A stretch of 64,000 bases of DNA from Paenibacillus sp. JNUCC32. GTDB taxonomy: Bacteria > Bacillota > Bacilli > Paenibacillales > Paenibacillaceae. The notes below the pieces were generated by a model. That model did not search any database and was not told where the DNA came from. It worked only from the letters and a program-made list of their open reading frames with translations. The DNA is taken from the NCBI RefSeq assembly GCF_014863545.1, contig NZ_CP062260.1, positions 124,001 through 188,000 on the forward strand. The letters are read 5' to 3'. Position 1 is the first letter of the stretch; every line of letters starts with the position of its first letter. Below, piece by piece: positions 16,840-25,829 of the stretch. The position numbers and the translations under genes are program-made.

Positions 16840-17901
16840 ATGATTGATGTTTCCCCGAAAAGACGCCAGCAGTTGGAGTATATCGGATTGGACGAGCAAG
16901 GATTGGAGCTTCTCGCAAATCATCGTGAGGTATTTGCGAAGGTGGTTGAAGAGGTCGTGGACCGGTTTTACGCGCAGATCGGAACGCAGCCGCAGCTGAT
17001 GCAGATTATCGGACGCACCTCGACCGTGGAACGGCTTAAGGAGACCCAGCGGGTGTATTGGATGTCGCTTGCTTCAGGAAGAGTGGACGATGCTTATATT
17101 GCCGAACGGATTAAGATCGGACAAGTTCACTCCAGAATCGGCCTGACCACGGACTATTACCTTGGAAGCTACATGGTTTATTTGGATATTGCCGCCGATT
17201 TATTGAAGAAGCTCGTACCGGATCAATGGATTCAAGTGGTGCATGCCCTGAGCAAAATGTTTAACCTGGACTCCCAGCTCGTATTGGAAGCTTACGAAAT
17301 GAAAGAGAAAGAGAAAATCAGCAACCTGGCTTCGGATCAGCAAAAAATGTTGGAAGCGATTACAACCGCGGTTCAAGAATTGACGGCCATGATCGTGGAA
17401 CTGGATCAGAGCGCGGCGCTGATGGCCGACAACGCCATGAAAACGGCGGAGGCGCAGGATAAGGCGCATACGCTGACTTCCGAGCTGGGCGAAGAAATTT
17501 TGCATATCGAGCAGATGGGAAGTTTGATACGGGAAATTTCGGATCAGAGCCACCTGCTTGGCCTGAACGCGGCGATCGAGGCTGCCCATGCCGGGGAGTT
17601 AGGCAGAGGTTTCGAGGTGGTTGCCGGCGAAGTGCGGAAGCTGGCCACCAACTCCAAGAAGGCGATGGATGAGATTCAGGACAAGGTCAGCGGCATTATT
17701 CGCAAGCTGGGGCTCGTGGAGCAGGAATCGGAGAAAACGTCCATGAACGCGCGTAATCAGGCAGCAAGCTCGCAGGAATTGGCCGCCTTCGTGAAAATGA
17801 TGGAGAAGCTGGCCGATGATTTGGAATCGCTTCAACACGAATATGATATTCGGAAGCACGATATCGAGATCGAAACCTCATCCGAGAAGGTCAGCGTATA
17901 A
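16840..17901 (+). CDS. hemAT: HemAT-like globin-coupled methyl-accepting sensor, short form
   Basis: Soluble oxygen-sensing chemoreceptor of 353 residues. Residues 1-165 are a sensor globin with proximal heme ligand H97 ([10 protein letters not shown]). The rest is a methyl-accepting signalling hairpin whose tip is [31 protein letters not shown] near 240-270. There are no membrane helices. It is about 80 residues shorter than B. subtilis HemAT as I recall it, because the signalling arms are short, so array packing may differ. ATG 16840 follows AGGAG; ATG 16807 has no site. A TATAAT at 16775-16780 may be its -10. It would couple oxygen to CheA; no che genes are in the window. Confidence 0.87.
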   Translation: MIDVSPKRRQQLEYIGLDEQGLELLANHREVFAKVVEEVVDRFYAQIGTQPQLMQIIGRTSTVERLKETQRVYWMSLASGRVDDAYIAERIKIGQVHSRIGLTTDYYLGSYMVYLDIAADLLKKLVPDQWIQVVHALSKMFNLDSQLVLEAYEMKEKEKISNLASDQQKMLEAITTAVQELTAMIVELDQSAALMADNAMKTAEAQDKAHTLTSELGEEILHIEQMGSLIREISDQSHLLGLNAAIEAAHAGELGRGFEVVAGEVRKLATNSKKAMDEIQDKVSGIIRKLGLVEQESEKTSMNARNQAASSQELAAFVKMMEKLADDLESLQHEYDIRKHDIEIETSSEKVSV

Positions 17902-17946
17902 CAGGGGTCAAGAAGCGAACGGATGATGTGGCTATATGTAAACGAA

Positions 17947-17994
17947 CAGCAGCACCCGCGAATGGAGCAATCCTACTCATCGCGGGTGCTGCTG
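17947..17994. terminator. Bidirectional terminator between hemAT and spoVR
   Basis: CAGCAGCACCCGCG (17947-17960) and its complement at 17981-17994 form a perfect 14-bp stem between two convergent genes. T tracts are weak on both sides. Confidence 0.65.
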
Positions 17995-18027
17995 TGATTA
18001 TACGTTATTTTGCTGCTTCAACCGCCG

Positions 18028-19419
18028 TTAAATAAACCGTCGATGCAGCTTCTTGCCGTCATAGGAGAACAGAATCGGTTTGCCTTCGATGATGCTGTGC
18101 AGATGCACAGGTTTGCCCCAGAGCCGGTAAACATAAGGGATGGTGCGCTCCATATACTTCAGGTCGAGCTCAATGCCCTCGTACAGATGCTTGATCATCA
18201 GCTCGCCGGAACGGAGATGATCGCCGTCGGTCACGACGAGAAACGGCGAGCCGCCGTTTACGCGGGAGACGACCAGCTGATCGCGGATGTTCTCCCATGC
18301 CTTGTCGGTGATTTTCCACTCCGGGCCTTTTTTCTCGAAGACATAGAGGTCCAGGTCCTCCACGAGTTCCTTTGTTAAATAATTGCGCAGGAAGGAAATA
18401 TCGGAATCGTATTCGCGTACATCAAACATCTTCTCCCGATCCCAGCGGCGCTCGATATCCTCGAAGATTTTCAGTCCGAGGTAGTAGGGATTCAGGCTGT
18501 GGCGCGACGGCTGCACGACTGAGGCGTTGAGCTTGGCGAACTCCACCGTTTCCTCGCTGGTCAGGTCCATTTCCCGCAGGATGCGCTGATGCCAATACGA
18601 AGCCCAGCCCTCGTTCATGATTTTGGTTTCCATCTGCGGCCAGAAGTACAGCATCTCCTCGCGCAGCATGCTCATAATGTCCCGCTGCCAATCCTCCAGA
18701 ATGTCGGAGTGCTCCTGAATGAACCACATGATGTCTTTTTCCGGCTCGGGCGGGAAGCGCTTGGGCGCCGCCGGCGATTTATCGGTTTGTTTGTCGCCGT
18801 CTTCGTCCATTTCCCATAAATCGTCATACCGGCCGGGAGGCTTCTGCCGCTTGGCTTCCTCCTTCTGCTCCTGCATCCGCCGTGCCGTGTAGCGCTGTTT
18901 ATCGAGTTTATCGGGCCTCACGATATGGGGATCCACATGCTCCTGAATCGCCAGCACGGCGTCGATGAACTGCTCAACCGCCTCCGTGCCGTGTTCGATC
19001 TCATAGCGGGAGATGCGCTCCGCCGTGGCGGACATGCTCTCGACCATATTGCGGTTGGAGACGGAGAAGCGGGCGTTGTTTTTGAAAAAATCGCAGTGTG
19101 CAAGGACATGGGCGACAATGAGTTTATTCTGGATCAGGGAGTTGCCGTCCAGGAGAAACGCATAACACGGATTGGAGTTGATCACGAGCTCGTAGATTTT
19201 GCTTAGGCCGAAGTCGTACTGCATCTTCATTTTATTGAAGGTTTTACCGAAGCTCCAGTGGCTGAACCGGGTAGGCATGCCGTAGGCGCCGAAGGTGTAT
19301 ATGATGTCTGCCGGGCAGATCTCATATCGCATAGGGTAAAAATCAAGGCCGAAGCCTGTAGCGATCTCGGTAATCTCCGCAATGGAACGTTCCAGTTCCG
19401 CGATCTCGTCTTGGTGCAC
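18028..19419 (-). CDS. spoVR: SpoVR family stage V sporulation protein
   Basis: 463 residues matching SpoVR throughout: [40 protein letters not shown] N-terminal region, [27 protein letters not shown] and [19 protein letters not shown]. The family is needed for normal spore cortex formation in B. subtilis and partners genetically with PrkA and YhbH. The start is GTG 19419 behind AGGGGGGAT. A sigma-E-like promoter candidate lies at 19460-19487. A charged, low-complexity insertion ([30 protein letters not shown]) sits near residues 185-225. Confidence 0.95.
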   Translation of the reverse strand: MHQDEIAELERSIAEITEIATGFGLDFYPMRYEICPADIIYTFGAYGMPTRFSHWSFGKTFNKMKMQYDFGLSKIYELVINSNPCYAFLLDGNSLIQNKLIVAHVLAHCDFFKNNARFSVSNRNMVESMSATAERISRYEIEHGTEAVEQFIDAVLAIQEHVDPHIVRPDKLDKQRYTARRMQEQKEEAKRQKPPGRYDDLWEMDEDGDKQTDKSPAAPKRFPPEPEKDIMWFIQEHSDILEDWQRDIMSMLREEMLYFWPQMETKIMNEGWASYWHQRILREMDLTSEETVEFAKLNASVVQPSRHSLNPYYLGLKIFEDIERRWDREKMFDVREYDSDISFLRNYLTKELVEDLDLYVFEKKGPEWKITDKAWENIRDQLVVSRVNGGSPFLVVTDGDHLRSGELMIKHLYEGIELDLKYMERTIPYVYRLWGKPVHLHSIIEGKPILFSYDGKKLHRRFI

Positions 19420-19459
19420 GAGAATCCCCCCTTCGTCATTAAAAACATGGTTCTTATCA

Positions 19460-19487
19460 TTTATATGGAATCCTGCAGCAGATATGC
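19460..19487 (-). promoter_or_regulatory. Sigma-E-like promoter of spoVR
   Basis: Minus strand: GCATATC (19481-19487) and CATATAAA (19460-19467), 13 bases apart. The recalled consensus is KMATATT, about 14 bases, CATACANT. spoVR is sigma-E controlled in B. subtilis. The spacer is one base short of ideal. Confidence 0.45.
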
Positions 19488-19585
19488 GGGCAGAAGAGGG
19501 GGCGCCGGGAATATATACAGGCCTCTGTCAAAATTTGTGCATCATCTCGGTCTGCAGACTTAGTAACCTGCCCGACTATGTAACG

Positions 19586-19614
19586 GTGACCCCCAGAATG
19601 CTTTGCGTTATAAT
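19586..19614 (+). promoter_or_regulatory. Promoter of S9 peptidase gene
   Basis: GTGACC at 19586-19591, 17-base spacer, perfect TATAAT at 19609-19614. The weak -35 is balanced by the -10. Confidence 0.5.
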
Positions 19615-19692
19615 GGGAATAATCCAGCGGTTTGGAAGAGTTACCCATTTATTAACCTATGGATAATAAGATGAGGTCAGGGAGGCAAATGA

Positions 19693-21489
19693 ATGATCGA
19701 TTTTCCTAAGCCCGATGTGGAGCAATTTTTTCAAACGTATGGTATTCGTACCTTCGGAATCAGTGCAGACGAGTCACGGCTTGTATTCAGCAGCAGTCTA
19801 AACGGAAAGTTCAATTTATGGGCCATGGAGTTAGAAGGGGAGACGTCCTACCCTTATCCGCTTACATACAATGACCAGATCGCAAGCTTCATTAAGCTGG
19901 ACCCGGAAGGGCGGCATATCTTGACGGCGTTTGACCGCGACGGGAATGAGAATTATCAGTTTCATGCGCTGCGCTGGAACGGCGGCGAGCCGATGCCTTT
20001 GTTCGAAGGGGCGGATGCGGAGGACAAACATTATTTCGTGCATCTGTCAGAGGACGGCAAGCGACTGTATTATGTCACGTCGAAGGGGAATCCGTCCTTC
20101 CTAAATTCGCGCGTTTATCATCTGGACACCAAGGAGGATCATTTGCTGCATGAGGGCGAGGCGACATCGACCGAAATGTGTGCCGTGAGCCCCGACGAGA
20201 AAACCATCGCGTATACGAAAATGTATGCCAACACCTACTATGTTAGTTACGTGAAGCGAGAGGGCGAAGAGCCGCTGTGCTTGACGCCTACGCCTGAACA
20301 GGTGCATATTTCGGGGGATGTGCTGTTTGTCAGCAATGACCAGGTCATTTTTGCAACAGACTATGAATCCGAATTTTCTTACGTGGCCCGTTACGACATC
20401 CCGCAGCGGAAGTTTGAACCCCTGTGCCGCATCGACCGGGAGAGCATCCAGCTCTTGCGCTTCCATAAGGATTCACGAACCCTGTACATCGTTACGGAAA
20501 AAGGGGTAGAGGACCGACTGTATGCCTATTCGCTCGACAGCGGTGAGTTAACCCCCATTCCTCTTCCATCAGACATCGTGGAGCAGCTGAACGTCACGAA
20601 GTCCGGCAATCTGTACCTGCTCGCCCGGGGTGCGGTGAAGCCGCTTAACATTTACCGTTATGCAGGCGGCTCATGGAGCACGATCACAAAGAACGTGCTG
20701 ACAGGGTTGACCGATGAGGACTTGGTGACGCCGGATGTCGTGACGTATCCATCTTTTGACGGGATGGAGATCGAGGCCCTCCTGTTCCGCGCCAAAGACA
20801 ACGTGGCCAACGGTTATACGGTGTTTTGGCCACATGGCGGCCCGCAAGCCTCGGAGCGCAAGCAGTTCCGCTCCATGTTCCAGTATATCCTGGCCAAAGG
20901 GTATCACATCTTCTGCCCGAACTTCCGGGGAAGCACCGGTTACGGCAGCTCCTTCGTGAAATTGGTGGAGCAGGATTGGGGCGAGGGACCGCGCAAGGAC
21001 TGCTTGGCAGGCATGGATTGGCTGTTCGAGCAAGGGATTTCGAGCCGCGAGAAGCTCTTCGTGATGGGCGGAAGCTACGGCGGTTATATGACCCTGCTGC
21101 TGGCGGGCCGGAATCCGGAGTATTTCAAGGCGGCCATCGACATCGTCGGCGTCAGCAACCTGTTTACCTTCTACGATTCGGTGCCGGAACACTGGAAACC
21201 GATTATGGAGCGATGGATAGGCGATCCCGAGCGGGATAAAGAACGCTTCATCAAGGATTCGCCGATTACGTATCTGGATGATATGGTGAACCCGATGCTC
21301 ATCATCCAGGGAGCCAACGATCCGCGCGTCGTTAAAGAGGAGTCAGACCAAATCGTCGAGGCCTTGAGAGCCAAGGGCCGTGACGTGGAGTATCTTGTGT
21401 TCGAAGACGAGGGGCATGGGATTACGAAGAAGGCCAATGAAAAGATCGCTTATGCACGGATAGTCGAATTCCTGAAGCGCAATCATTAA
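19693..21489 (+). CDS. S9-family serine peptidase (acylaminoacyl-peptidase/prolyl oligopeptidase type)
   Basis: 598 residues: an N-terminal beta-propeller (about 15-345, repeated strands such as GKFNLWAMEL) and a C-terminal alpha/beta-hydrolase domain. The triad is visible: S461 in GGSYGGYM, D543 in GANDPRV, H575 in EDEGHGI; the oxyanion segment is WPHGGPQ near 376. No signal peptide, so it is cytoplasmic and probably trims oligopeptides or acylated peptides. The ribosome site is GGGAGG before ATG 19693. It is a single-gene unit with its own promoter and shared terminator. Confidence 0.92.
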   Translation: MIDFPKPDVEQFFQTYGIRTFGISADESRLVFSSSLNGKFNLWAMELEGETSYPYPLTYNDQIASFIKLDPEGRHILTAFDRDGNENYQFHALRWNGGEPMPLFEGADAEDKHYFVHLSEDGKRLYYVTSKGNPSFLNSRVYHLDTKEDHLLHEGEATSTEMCAVSPDEKTIAYTKMYANTYYVSYVKREGEEPLCLTPTPEQVHISGDVLFVSNDQVIFATDYESEFSYVARYDIPQRKFEPLCRIDRESIQLLRFHKDSRTLYIVTEKGVEDRLYAYSLDSGELTPIPLPSDIVEQLNVTKSGNLYLLARGAVKPLNIYRYAGGSWSTITKNVLTGLTDEDLVTPDVVTYPSFDGMEIEALLFRAKDNVANGYTVFWPHGGPQASERKQFRSMFQYILAKGYHIFCPNFRGSTGYGSSFVKLVEQDWGEGPRKDCLAGMDWLFEQGISSREKLFVMGGSYGGYMTLLLAGRNPEYFKAAIDIVGVSNLFTFYDSVPEHWKPIMERWIGDPERDKERFIKDSPITYLDDMVNPMLIIQGANDPRVVKEESDQIVEALRAKGRDVEYLVFEDEGHGITKKANEKIAYARIVEFLKRNH

Positions 21490-21502
21490 GCGTCGCATAA
21501 AA

Positions 21503-21547
21503 AAGAGGCATGCCCGAGGTCCAAAGGGACCCTGAAGCATGCCTCTT
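21503..21547. terminator. Bidirectional terminator, peptidase and CDF genes
   Basis: AAGAGGCATGC (21503-21513) pairs with GCATGCCTCTT (21537-21547); GGTCC and GGACC pair inside the loop. It lies between convergent genes. Confidence 0.75.
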
Positions 21548-21549
21548 CC

Positions 21550-22533
21550 TTATTGACCCGGATGATCCAGATCCTCTCTTGGATTCCAGAGTTTGATTCC
21601 GTCGTCCTCCAGTATCCCCAAGGTCACGTCCGAGATGTTCGGATCCTGGGTCAACAGGGCGTTGATTCTCATTTTGGATTGCCCGGCCTCGGCCAGGGTC
21701 ATCCCCTTTTTCAGCTCGATGTAGGCTTCCACATGATAATTACGGCCTTCCTGCAGAATACGCAGACGATTGATGTCACGAACATCCGGATCGGCAAGAA
21801 TGATTCCGGAGATTTTCTCTTCCACGTCCTTCGGAGCGGCCACCCCGATTAAACCGACCATGTTGTCATATCCGACCTTAAAGGCTACGCCCACCATCAG
21901 ACAGCCGATCAGGATCGTGGCGATTCCGTCCAGGATGAGGAAATGGAAGAAATGCGCGAACACGATGGCAATCAGCGCGAAGAGGGCCCCAAGCGTTGCA
22001 ACAATATCTTCATAGAACACCAGCCGTGTCGGCGGGGCAGCGCGGCCGGCATTTTTGAAAGCGGCTGGCAGCAAGGAGAATCCCGATGCTTGAGCGCGGG
22101 TTTCCTTCATAATTTCTTTCATGGCTTTAACCAGGATGGAACCGTCAATGATAACAGCAATGGCCAGCACAATGAAATTGAGCCAGAAATTCGTGGCTTC
22201 TTCCGGATGTTTTAACAGCTTGAAGCCCTTCAGTATCGTTTCATAGGCCATGATGGTGACCACGATCACCGCGACCATGCAGACCAGGTTAATGACCCTG
22301 CCGAAGCCGGTGGGGAACTTCTTGGTCGGCTTCCGCTCGGCCAGGACGCTGCCTACGAATACGAATCCCTGATTCACGGCATCGGCCACCGAATGCATGG
22401 CGGAGGCAAACATCGTCCCGCTGCCGCTGATGGAAGCGGCAATCCCCTTGATGATGGCCAATCCCGTATTGCCCAGTGCGGCAATGGCGGATGAGGTATT
22501 TCCTTTCTTAATGAGCTGCCATGTGTTATTCAA
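21550..22533 (-). CDS. Cation diffusion facilitator family transporter
   Basis: 327 residues with about six transmembrane helices and a cytosolic C-terminal domain (about 215-327, LADPDVRDINRLRILQEGRNYHVEAYIEL). The metal-site helix 2 has HSVAD (AMHSVADAVNQ near 46). Helix 5 shows YEDIVA rather than HxxxD, so the ligand set may be altered. The family exports divalent metals (Zn, Mn, Co, Fe) in exchange for protons. ATG 22533 follows GGAGGG. It is divergent from the SR1P-like gene. Metal specificity cannot be read from the sequence. Confidence 0.88.
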   Translation of the reverse strand: MNNTWQLIKKGNTSSAIAALGNTGLAIIKGIAASISGSGTMFASAMHSVADAVNQGFVFVGSVLAERKPTKKFPTGFGRVINLVCMVAVIVVTIMAYETILKGFKLLKHPEEATNFWLNFIVLAIAVIIDGSILVKAMKEIMKETRAQASGFSLLPAAFKNAGRAAPPTRLVFYEDIVATLGALFALIAIVFAHFFHFLILDGIATILIGCLMVGVAFKVGYDNMVGLIGVAAPKDVEEKISGIILADPDVRDINRLRILQEGRNYHVEAYIELKKGMTLAEAGQSKMRINALLTQDPNISDVTLGILEDDGIKLWNPREDLDHPGQ

Positions 22534-22862
22534 TCCAAACCCTCCGTCTATAATGTCGATTTTTAGTGGAATCCGAAGTATATATTATCATATCATGCCA
22601 AATTAAGGATATCCCTCTCTTTTAGATGAGATAAGATTACACAAAAATTACTTAACATGTTTTTTGTTACATTAAACATGATTTACTCATATCTTTATTT
22701 CTTGCCCAATACATTAAGAATATAGTGGAAAATAAAGGATGGGTGAAGCGTAGGAGGTTGGTTAGCGGTCTTTGGCATGAAGTGGAGAATCGTTTGTAAC
22801 CCCTTGATATCCAAGCGGGAACTGCCTTGCAGCAAAGTGAATAAACATGAGGAGGAAATGTT
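22534..22862. other. Divergent region upstream of SR1P-like gene
   Basis: About 330 AT-rich bases. It must hold the promoter of the CDF gene and that of the SR1P-like transcript. TTGCCC at about 22704 and TATAGT about 13 bases further are a poor pair. I found no CcpN-type box here with fewer than two mismatches. The last 120 bases are richer in G and could be a structured 5' leader. Confidence 0.35.
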
Positions 22863-23036
22863 ATGAAAGCGTTAACAAGTCCGGAGACAGCCAAAGGCAA
22901 GGCGAACGAGGAATGGGGCCTGATCATATGCTCCAGATGCGATGAGATGGTGGACACGATTCCAACCGACGGAGTGAAAATCATTTATGGATTTTGCGGA
23001 AAAGGGGAATGCAAGGGCACGGACTTTCAGAACTGA
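22863..23036 (+). CDS. SR1P-like GapA-binding peptide
   Basis: 57-residue protein. Its core WGLIICSRCDEMVDT, then GVKIIYGFCGKGEC matches the pattern of SR1P, the 39-residue peptide encoded on the dual-function RNA SR1 that binds glyceraldehyde-3-phosphate dehydrogenase GapA (GTIVCQDCNE, then LYG-C as I recall it). C23/C26 and C45/C50 could bind a metal. An N-terminal extension of about 17 charged residues is extra. ATG follows GAGGAGGAAATG. A terminator lies 32 bases after the stop, so the transcript is short, like SR1. It lies directly upstream of ccpN. Confidence 0.8.
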   Translation: MKALTSPETAKGKANEEWGLIICSRCDEMVDTIPTDGVKIIYGFCGKGECKGTDFQN

Positions 23037-23067
23037 ATGATCGTGGCGATTAGCGGAATGAATAACG

Positions 23068-23110
23068 AGCATGCTTAAGGGAGGGATTTCCTGAAAGCAT
23101 GCTTTTTTTT
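23068..23110 (+). terminator. Terminator of SR1P-like transcript
   Basis: AGCATGCTT (23068-23076) pairs with AAGCATGCT (23095-23103), then an eight-T run. It separates the small gene from ccpN. Confidence 0.9.
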
Positions 23111-23184
23111 GGATTTATAACCTTTTTTGATGGGTATAACAAAAATTATTGATACTTTATTATGCATTTTTAGACGAAAATATG

Positions 23185-23213
23185 TTGCATATATATTATA
23201 TATGACGTATTAT
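23185..23213 (+). promoter_or_regulatory. Promoter of ccpN with a CcpN-like box
   Basis: TTGCAT at 23185-23190, 17-base spacer, TATTAT at 23208-23213. TATGACGTATT (23201-23211) overlaps the -10 and differs at one position from the recalled CcpN consensus TRTGHYATAYW, suggesting autoregulation. Confidence 0.5.
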
Positions 23214-23230
23214 ATCGGCAAGTAGAGGAA

Positions 23231-23893
23231 ATGCACGCAGGAGGGATCACTATCGAACTGACGACAAGGCAGCAGGATATCGTCGATATCGTAAAAAAAC
23301 ATGCACCCATTACAGGAGATCAGATTGCGGAGATGCTGAATGTCAGCCGAGCCACCCTTCGCACCGATTTATCCAAGCTTGTGGTTCTGGATTATATTGA
23401 TGCCAAGCCCAAGGTCGGGTACTTTCTGGGAAAGCGGGGAACGCGCGACCGGGAGGAAAAGTTTCGCCTTCTCAAAATGAAGGTTGGCGATCTGCACGGC
23501 GTTCCGGTGATTGTGCGTGAGACGACGACGATTCACGAAGCCGTTGTATCCTTGTTTTTGGAGAACGTGGGAAATCTGATCGTTACCGATGCCGACGGCC
23601 ATCTGGCCGGTATCGTGTCCCGTAAGGATCTGCTCAAGGTAACGCTTGGCAACCCGACGGCCTCCTCCATGCCGGTAAGCCTGATCATGACCCGCCGGGC
23701 CAACGTAACAACGGTGCAGCCGGAAGACACGGTGCTGGATGCCGCACGAAAAATTATTAATCATCAAATCGATAGTCTGCCAGTGGTCGTTCCATCCACC
23801 ACGGGAAATCCGGGGGAGCACTGGAAGGTTGTCGGTCGGATCACAAAAACGAATATTATCAAAATGCTGCTCGACATGGTAGCCGAGGAATAA
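23231..23893 (+). CDS. ccpN: CcpN-type gluconeogenesis repressor (HTH + CBS pair)
   Basis: 220 residues: winged helix at about 10-70 (LTTRQQDIVDIVKKHAPITG, then LNVSRATLRTDLSKL) and two CBS domains (about 85-140 and 150-215) that sense adenine nucleotides. In B. subtilis CcpN represses gapB, pckA and sr1 during glycolysis. The start is uncertain: ATG 23231 has only AGAGGAA two bases before it. The best ribosome site, CAGGAGGG (23238-23245), lies inside the frame six bases before ATC 23252, and B. subtilis CcpN begins near that point (TIELNKRQ as I recall it). Fourteen bases separate it from the PPDK regulator gene. Confidence 0.9.
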   Translation: MHAGGITIELTTRQQDIVDIVKKHAPITGDQIAEMLNVSRATLRTDLSKLVVLDYIDAKPKVGYFLGKRGTRDREEKFRLLKMKVGDLHGVPVIVRETTTIHEAVVSLFLENVGNLIVTDADGHLAGIVSRKDLLKVTLGNPTASSMPVSLIMTRRANVTTVQPEDTVLDAARKIINHQIDSLPVVVPSTTGNPGEHWKVVGRITKTNIIKMLLDMVAEE

Positions 23894-23906
23894 TGGGAGG
23901 AATCGG

Positions 23907-24713
23907 ATGAATCAGGCATTAACTCATTTCATAGCAATCTGTTCGGACTCCATCGGGGAGACGGCTGAAGCGGTTGTTCAAGCTACCCTGCGCCAATTCG
24001 AGCTTCCGAATACAGAGGTTAAACGTTATATGAACGTTCGCGACGAGGAAGAATTGACCGAATTGATGGAGGAGGTTGCAAGGCGCGGAGGATTTGTGGC
24101 TTATACGCTCGTTCAGCCGGAGCTTCGCGAGGTCATCCGGGAAGAAGCCGTCCGGCTCAACATTCGCACCGTGGATATCATGGGGCCGATGATGCAGGCC
24201 TTTGCCGACACGTTCAACGACTATCCCAAGCGGCTGCCGGGCCTGCTGCACCGCTTGGACGACAGCTATTTCCGGCGGGTGGACGCGATGGAATTCGCCG
24301 TCCAGTATGACGATGGCAAGGATGTCAGCGCCATTTTGAAGGCGGACATCATCCTGCTGGGCGTATCCAGGATCTCGAAGACGCCGCTGTCGATGTTTCT
24401 CGCACATAAAGGCTACAAAACGGTCAATTTCCCGATCGTGCCGGAGATGTCGCCGCCTTCCCAGCTCAGAGAGGTCACGAACGGTACGATCATCGGGCTT
24501 ACGATCGAGCCGGAGCATCTTCTCAAAATCCGCAGCGAGCGCTTAAAGGTCATGGGACTGCCGCATCAGGTGCAGTATGCAGCCCTGGAGCGGATCCAGG
24601 AGGAGCTGGATTACGCCTTGTCGCTGTACGAGGAGCTCGGGTGTCCCGTCATCGACGTCACGGATAAGGCGATTGAGGAATCCGCTGGACTGATTATGAA
24701 TTATCTGAAATAA
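23907..24713 (+). CDS. Pyruvate,phosphate dikinase / PEP synthase regulatory kinase-pyrophosphorylase
   Basis: 268 residues of the DUF299 family (YqfL in B. subtilis). The P-loop is GVSRISKTP at 152-160; conserved N-terminal CSDSIGETAEAV and NFPIVPEMSPPSQL are present. The protein inactivates PPDK or PEP synthase by ADP-dependent phosphorylation and reverses it by Pi-dependent phosphorolysis. It works in the cytoplasm to control pyruvate to PEP conversion. ccpN-yqfL is a conserved operon in Bacillus, and CcpN function there needs YqfL as negative effector. Ribosome site GGGAGGAATCGG precedes ATG 23907. Confidence 0.93.
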   Translation: MNQALTHFIAICSDSIGETAEAVVQATLRQFELPNTEVKRYMNVRDEEELTELMEEVARRGGFVAYTLVQPELREVIREEAVRLNIRTVDIMGPMMQAFADTFNDYPKRLPGLLHRLDDSYFRRVDAMEFAVQYDDGKDVSAILKADIILLGVSRISKTPLSMFLAHKGYKTVNFPIVPEMSPPSQLREVTNGTIIGLTIEPEHLLKIRSERLKVMGLPHQVQYAALERIQEELDYALSLYEELGCPVIDVTDKAIEESAGLIMNYLK

Positions 24714-24754
24714 GCAGCATCGGTTAGGAAAATAGCAAAAGGAGGGATTCAATC

Positions 24755-25732
24755 ATGGAGAGTTCATTAGCATTGGAGCTTGTAAGAGTGACGGAGGAAG
24801 CAGCGCTGCAATCCGCCCGCTGGACAGGAAGAGGTGACAAGAACAGTGCTGATGAAGCCGCAACGGTAGCGATGCGCAAGCATTTTGATTCCGCAGCGAT
24901 GGATGGGGTCGTGGTCATAGGGGAAGGCGAGATGGATGAAGCGCCGATGCTGTATATCGGAGAGCGCGTAGGGAATCGCAAAGGTCCGAAGATGGACGTG
25001 GCGGTGGATCCGCTCGAAGGAACGGAAACGGTGGCGAACGGGCTGAACAATGCGTTGTCCGTGATTGCCGCGGCTCCACGGGGAACCCTGCTGCACGCGC
25101 CCGATATTTATATGCATAAACTTGCGGTCGGCCCCGAGCTTGCGGGCAAGCTGAGTTTGAATGACCCGATTGAGGTTACCCTTCGAAAAGCATCGGAGAT
25201 CTTATCCAAGCCGCTGTCGGAGATGACCGTGTCCATTCTCGACCGCGAGCGTCACAGCACGATGATCAGGGCTTTGCGAGAATCCGGGGTAAGGATCAAG
25301 CTGCTGAGCCACGGCGATGTCATGGGAGCGATCGAGACCTGCACGGACAGTGAGGTCGATCTCTACGTGGGCTCCGGAGGGGCACCGGAAGGCGTTCTGG
25401 CCGCAGCCGCCTTGAAATGCCTGGGCGGAGAAATCCAGGGACGGCTCATACCGGAGACGCCGGAGGATTTCGTCCGATGCCAGGGCATGGGATTGAAGCA
25501 TCCCGAGCAGCTGCTGACGATGGAGGATATGGTGGGACGGGAAGGCGTGCTGTTCGTAGCCACCGGTGTGACGGCTGGAGATTTCCTGCGCGGGGTTAAA
25601 TATATGCCGGGTCAGCGGGCCGAAACGCATTCGGTCATGATGTACTCCGGCACTAGAACCGTCCGTTATATCCGTAGCGTCCATCATCTGTTCCAAAGCA
25701 ATGAAACCTTAGCCGCCGCTGCATCTTCTTGA
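24755..25732 (+). CDS. glpX: Class II fructose-1,6-bisphosphatase
   Basis: 325 residues of the GlpX family, lithium-sensitive phosphatase fold. The metal-binding segment is DPLEGT at 85-90, with IGEGEMDEAPML near 55-66 and YVGSGGAPEGVLAA near 206. It hydrolyses fructose-1,6-bisphosphate to fructose-6-phosphate, the gluconeogenic bypass of phosphofructokinase. It lies 41 bases after the PPDK regulator with an AAAGGAGGG ribosome site, so it is probably the last gene of a ccpN-led gluconeogenic unit. Confidence 0.95.
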   Translation: MESSLALELVRVTEEAALQSARWTGRGDKNSADEAATVAMRKHFDSAAMDGVVVIGEGEMDEAPMLYIGERVGNRKGPKMDVAVDPLEGTETVANGLNNALSVIAAAPRGTLLHAPDIYMHKLAVGPELAGKLSLNDPIEVTLRKASEILSKPLSEMTVSILDRERHSTMIRALRESGVRIKLLSHGDVMGAIETCTDSEVDLYVGSGGAPEGVLAAAALKCLGGEIQGRLIPETPEDFVRCQGMGLKHPEQLLTMEDMVGREGVLFVATGVTAGDFLRGVKYMPGQRAETHSVMMYSGTRTVRYIRSVHHLFQSNETLAAAASS

Positions 25733-25757
25733 TGGATATGGGCGGCATCCGCTAAAT

Positions 25758-25797
25758 AAAAGGCACTCCAAGGTTAGTCGACCTTCGGAGTGCCTTT
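25758..25797 (+). terminator. Terminator after glpX
   Basis: AAAGGCACTCC with AAGG pairs with CCTT and GGAGTGCCTTT around a short loop. Confidence 0.85.
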
Positions 25798-25829
25798 ATG
25801 CGTTGTTAACGGTTTGGCAAATCGTGCGC

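Noticed and set aside
22600..22862. CcpN-binding box upstream of the SR1P-like gene
   Set aside because: The best match to the recalled consensus (near the ACACAAAA at about 22640, minus strand) has two mismatches, too weak to report.
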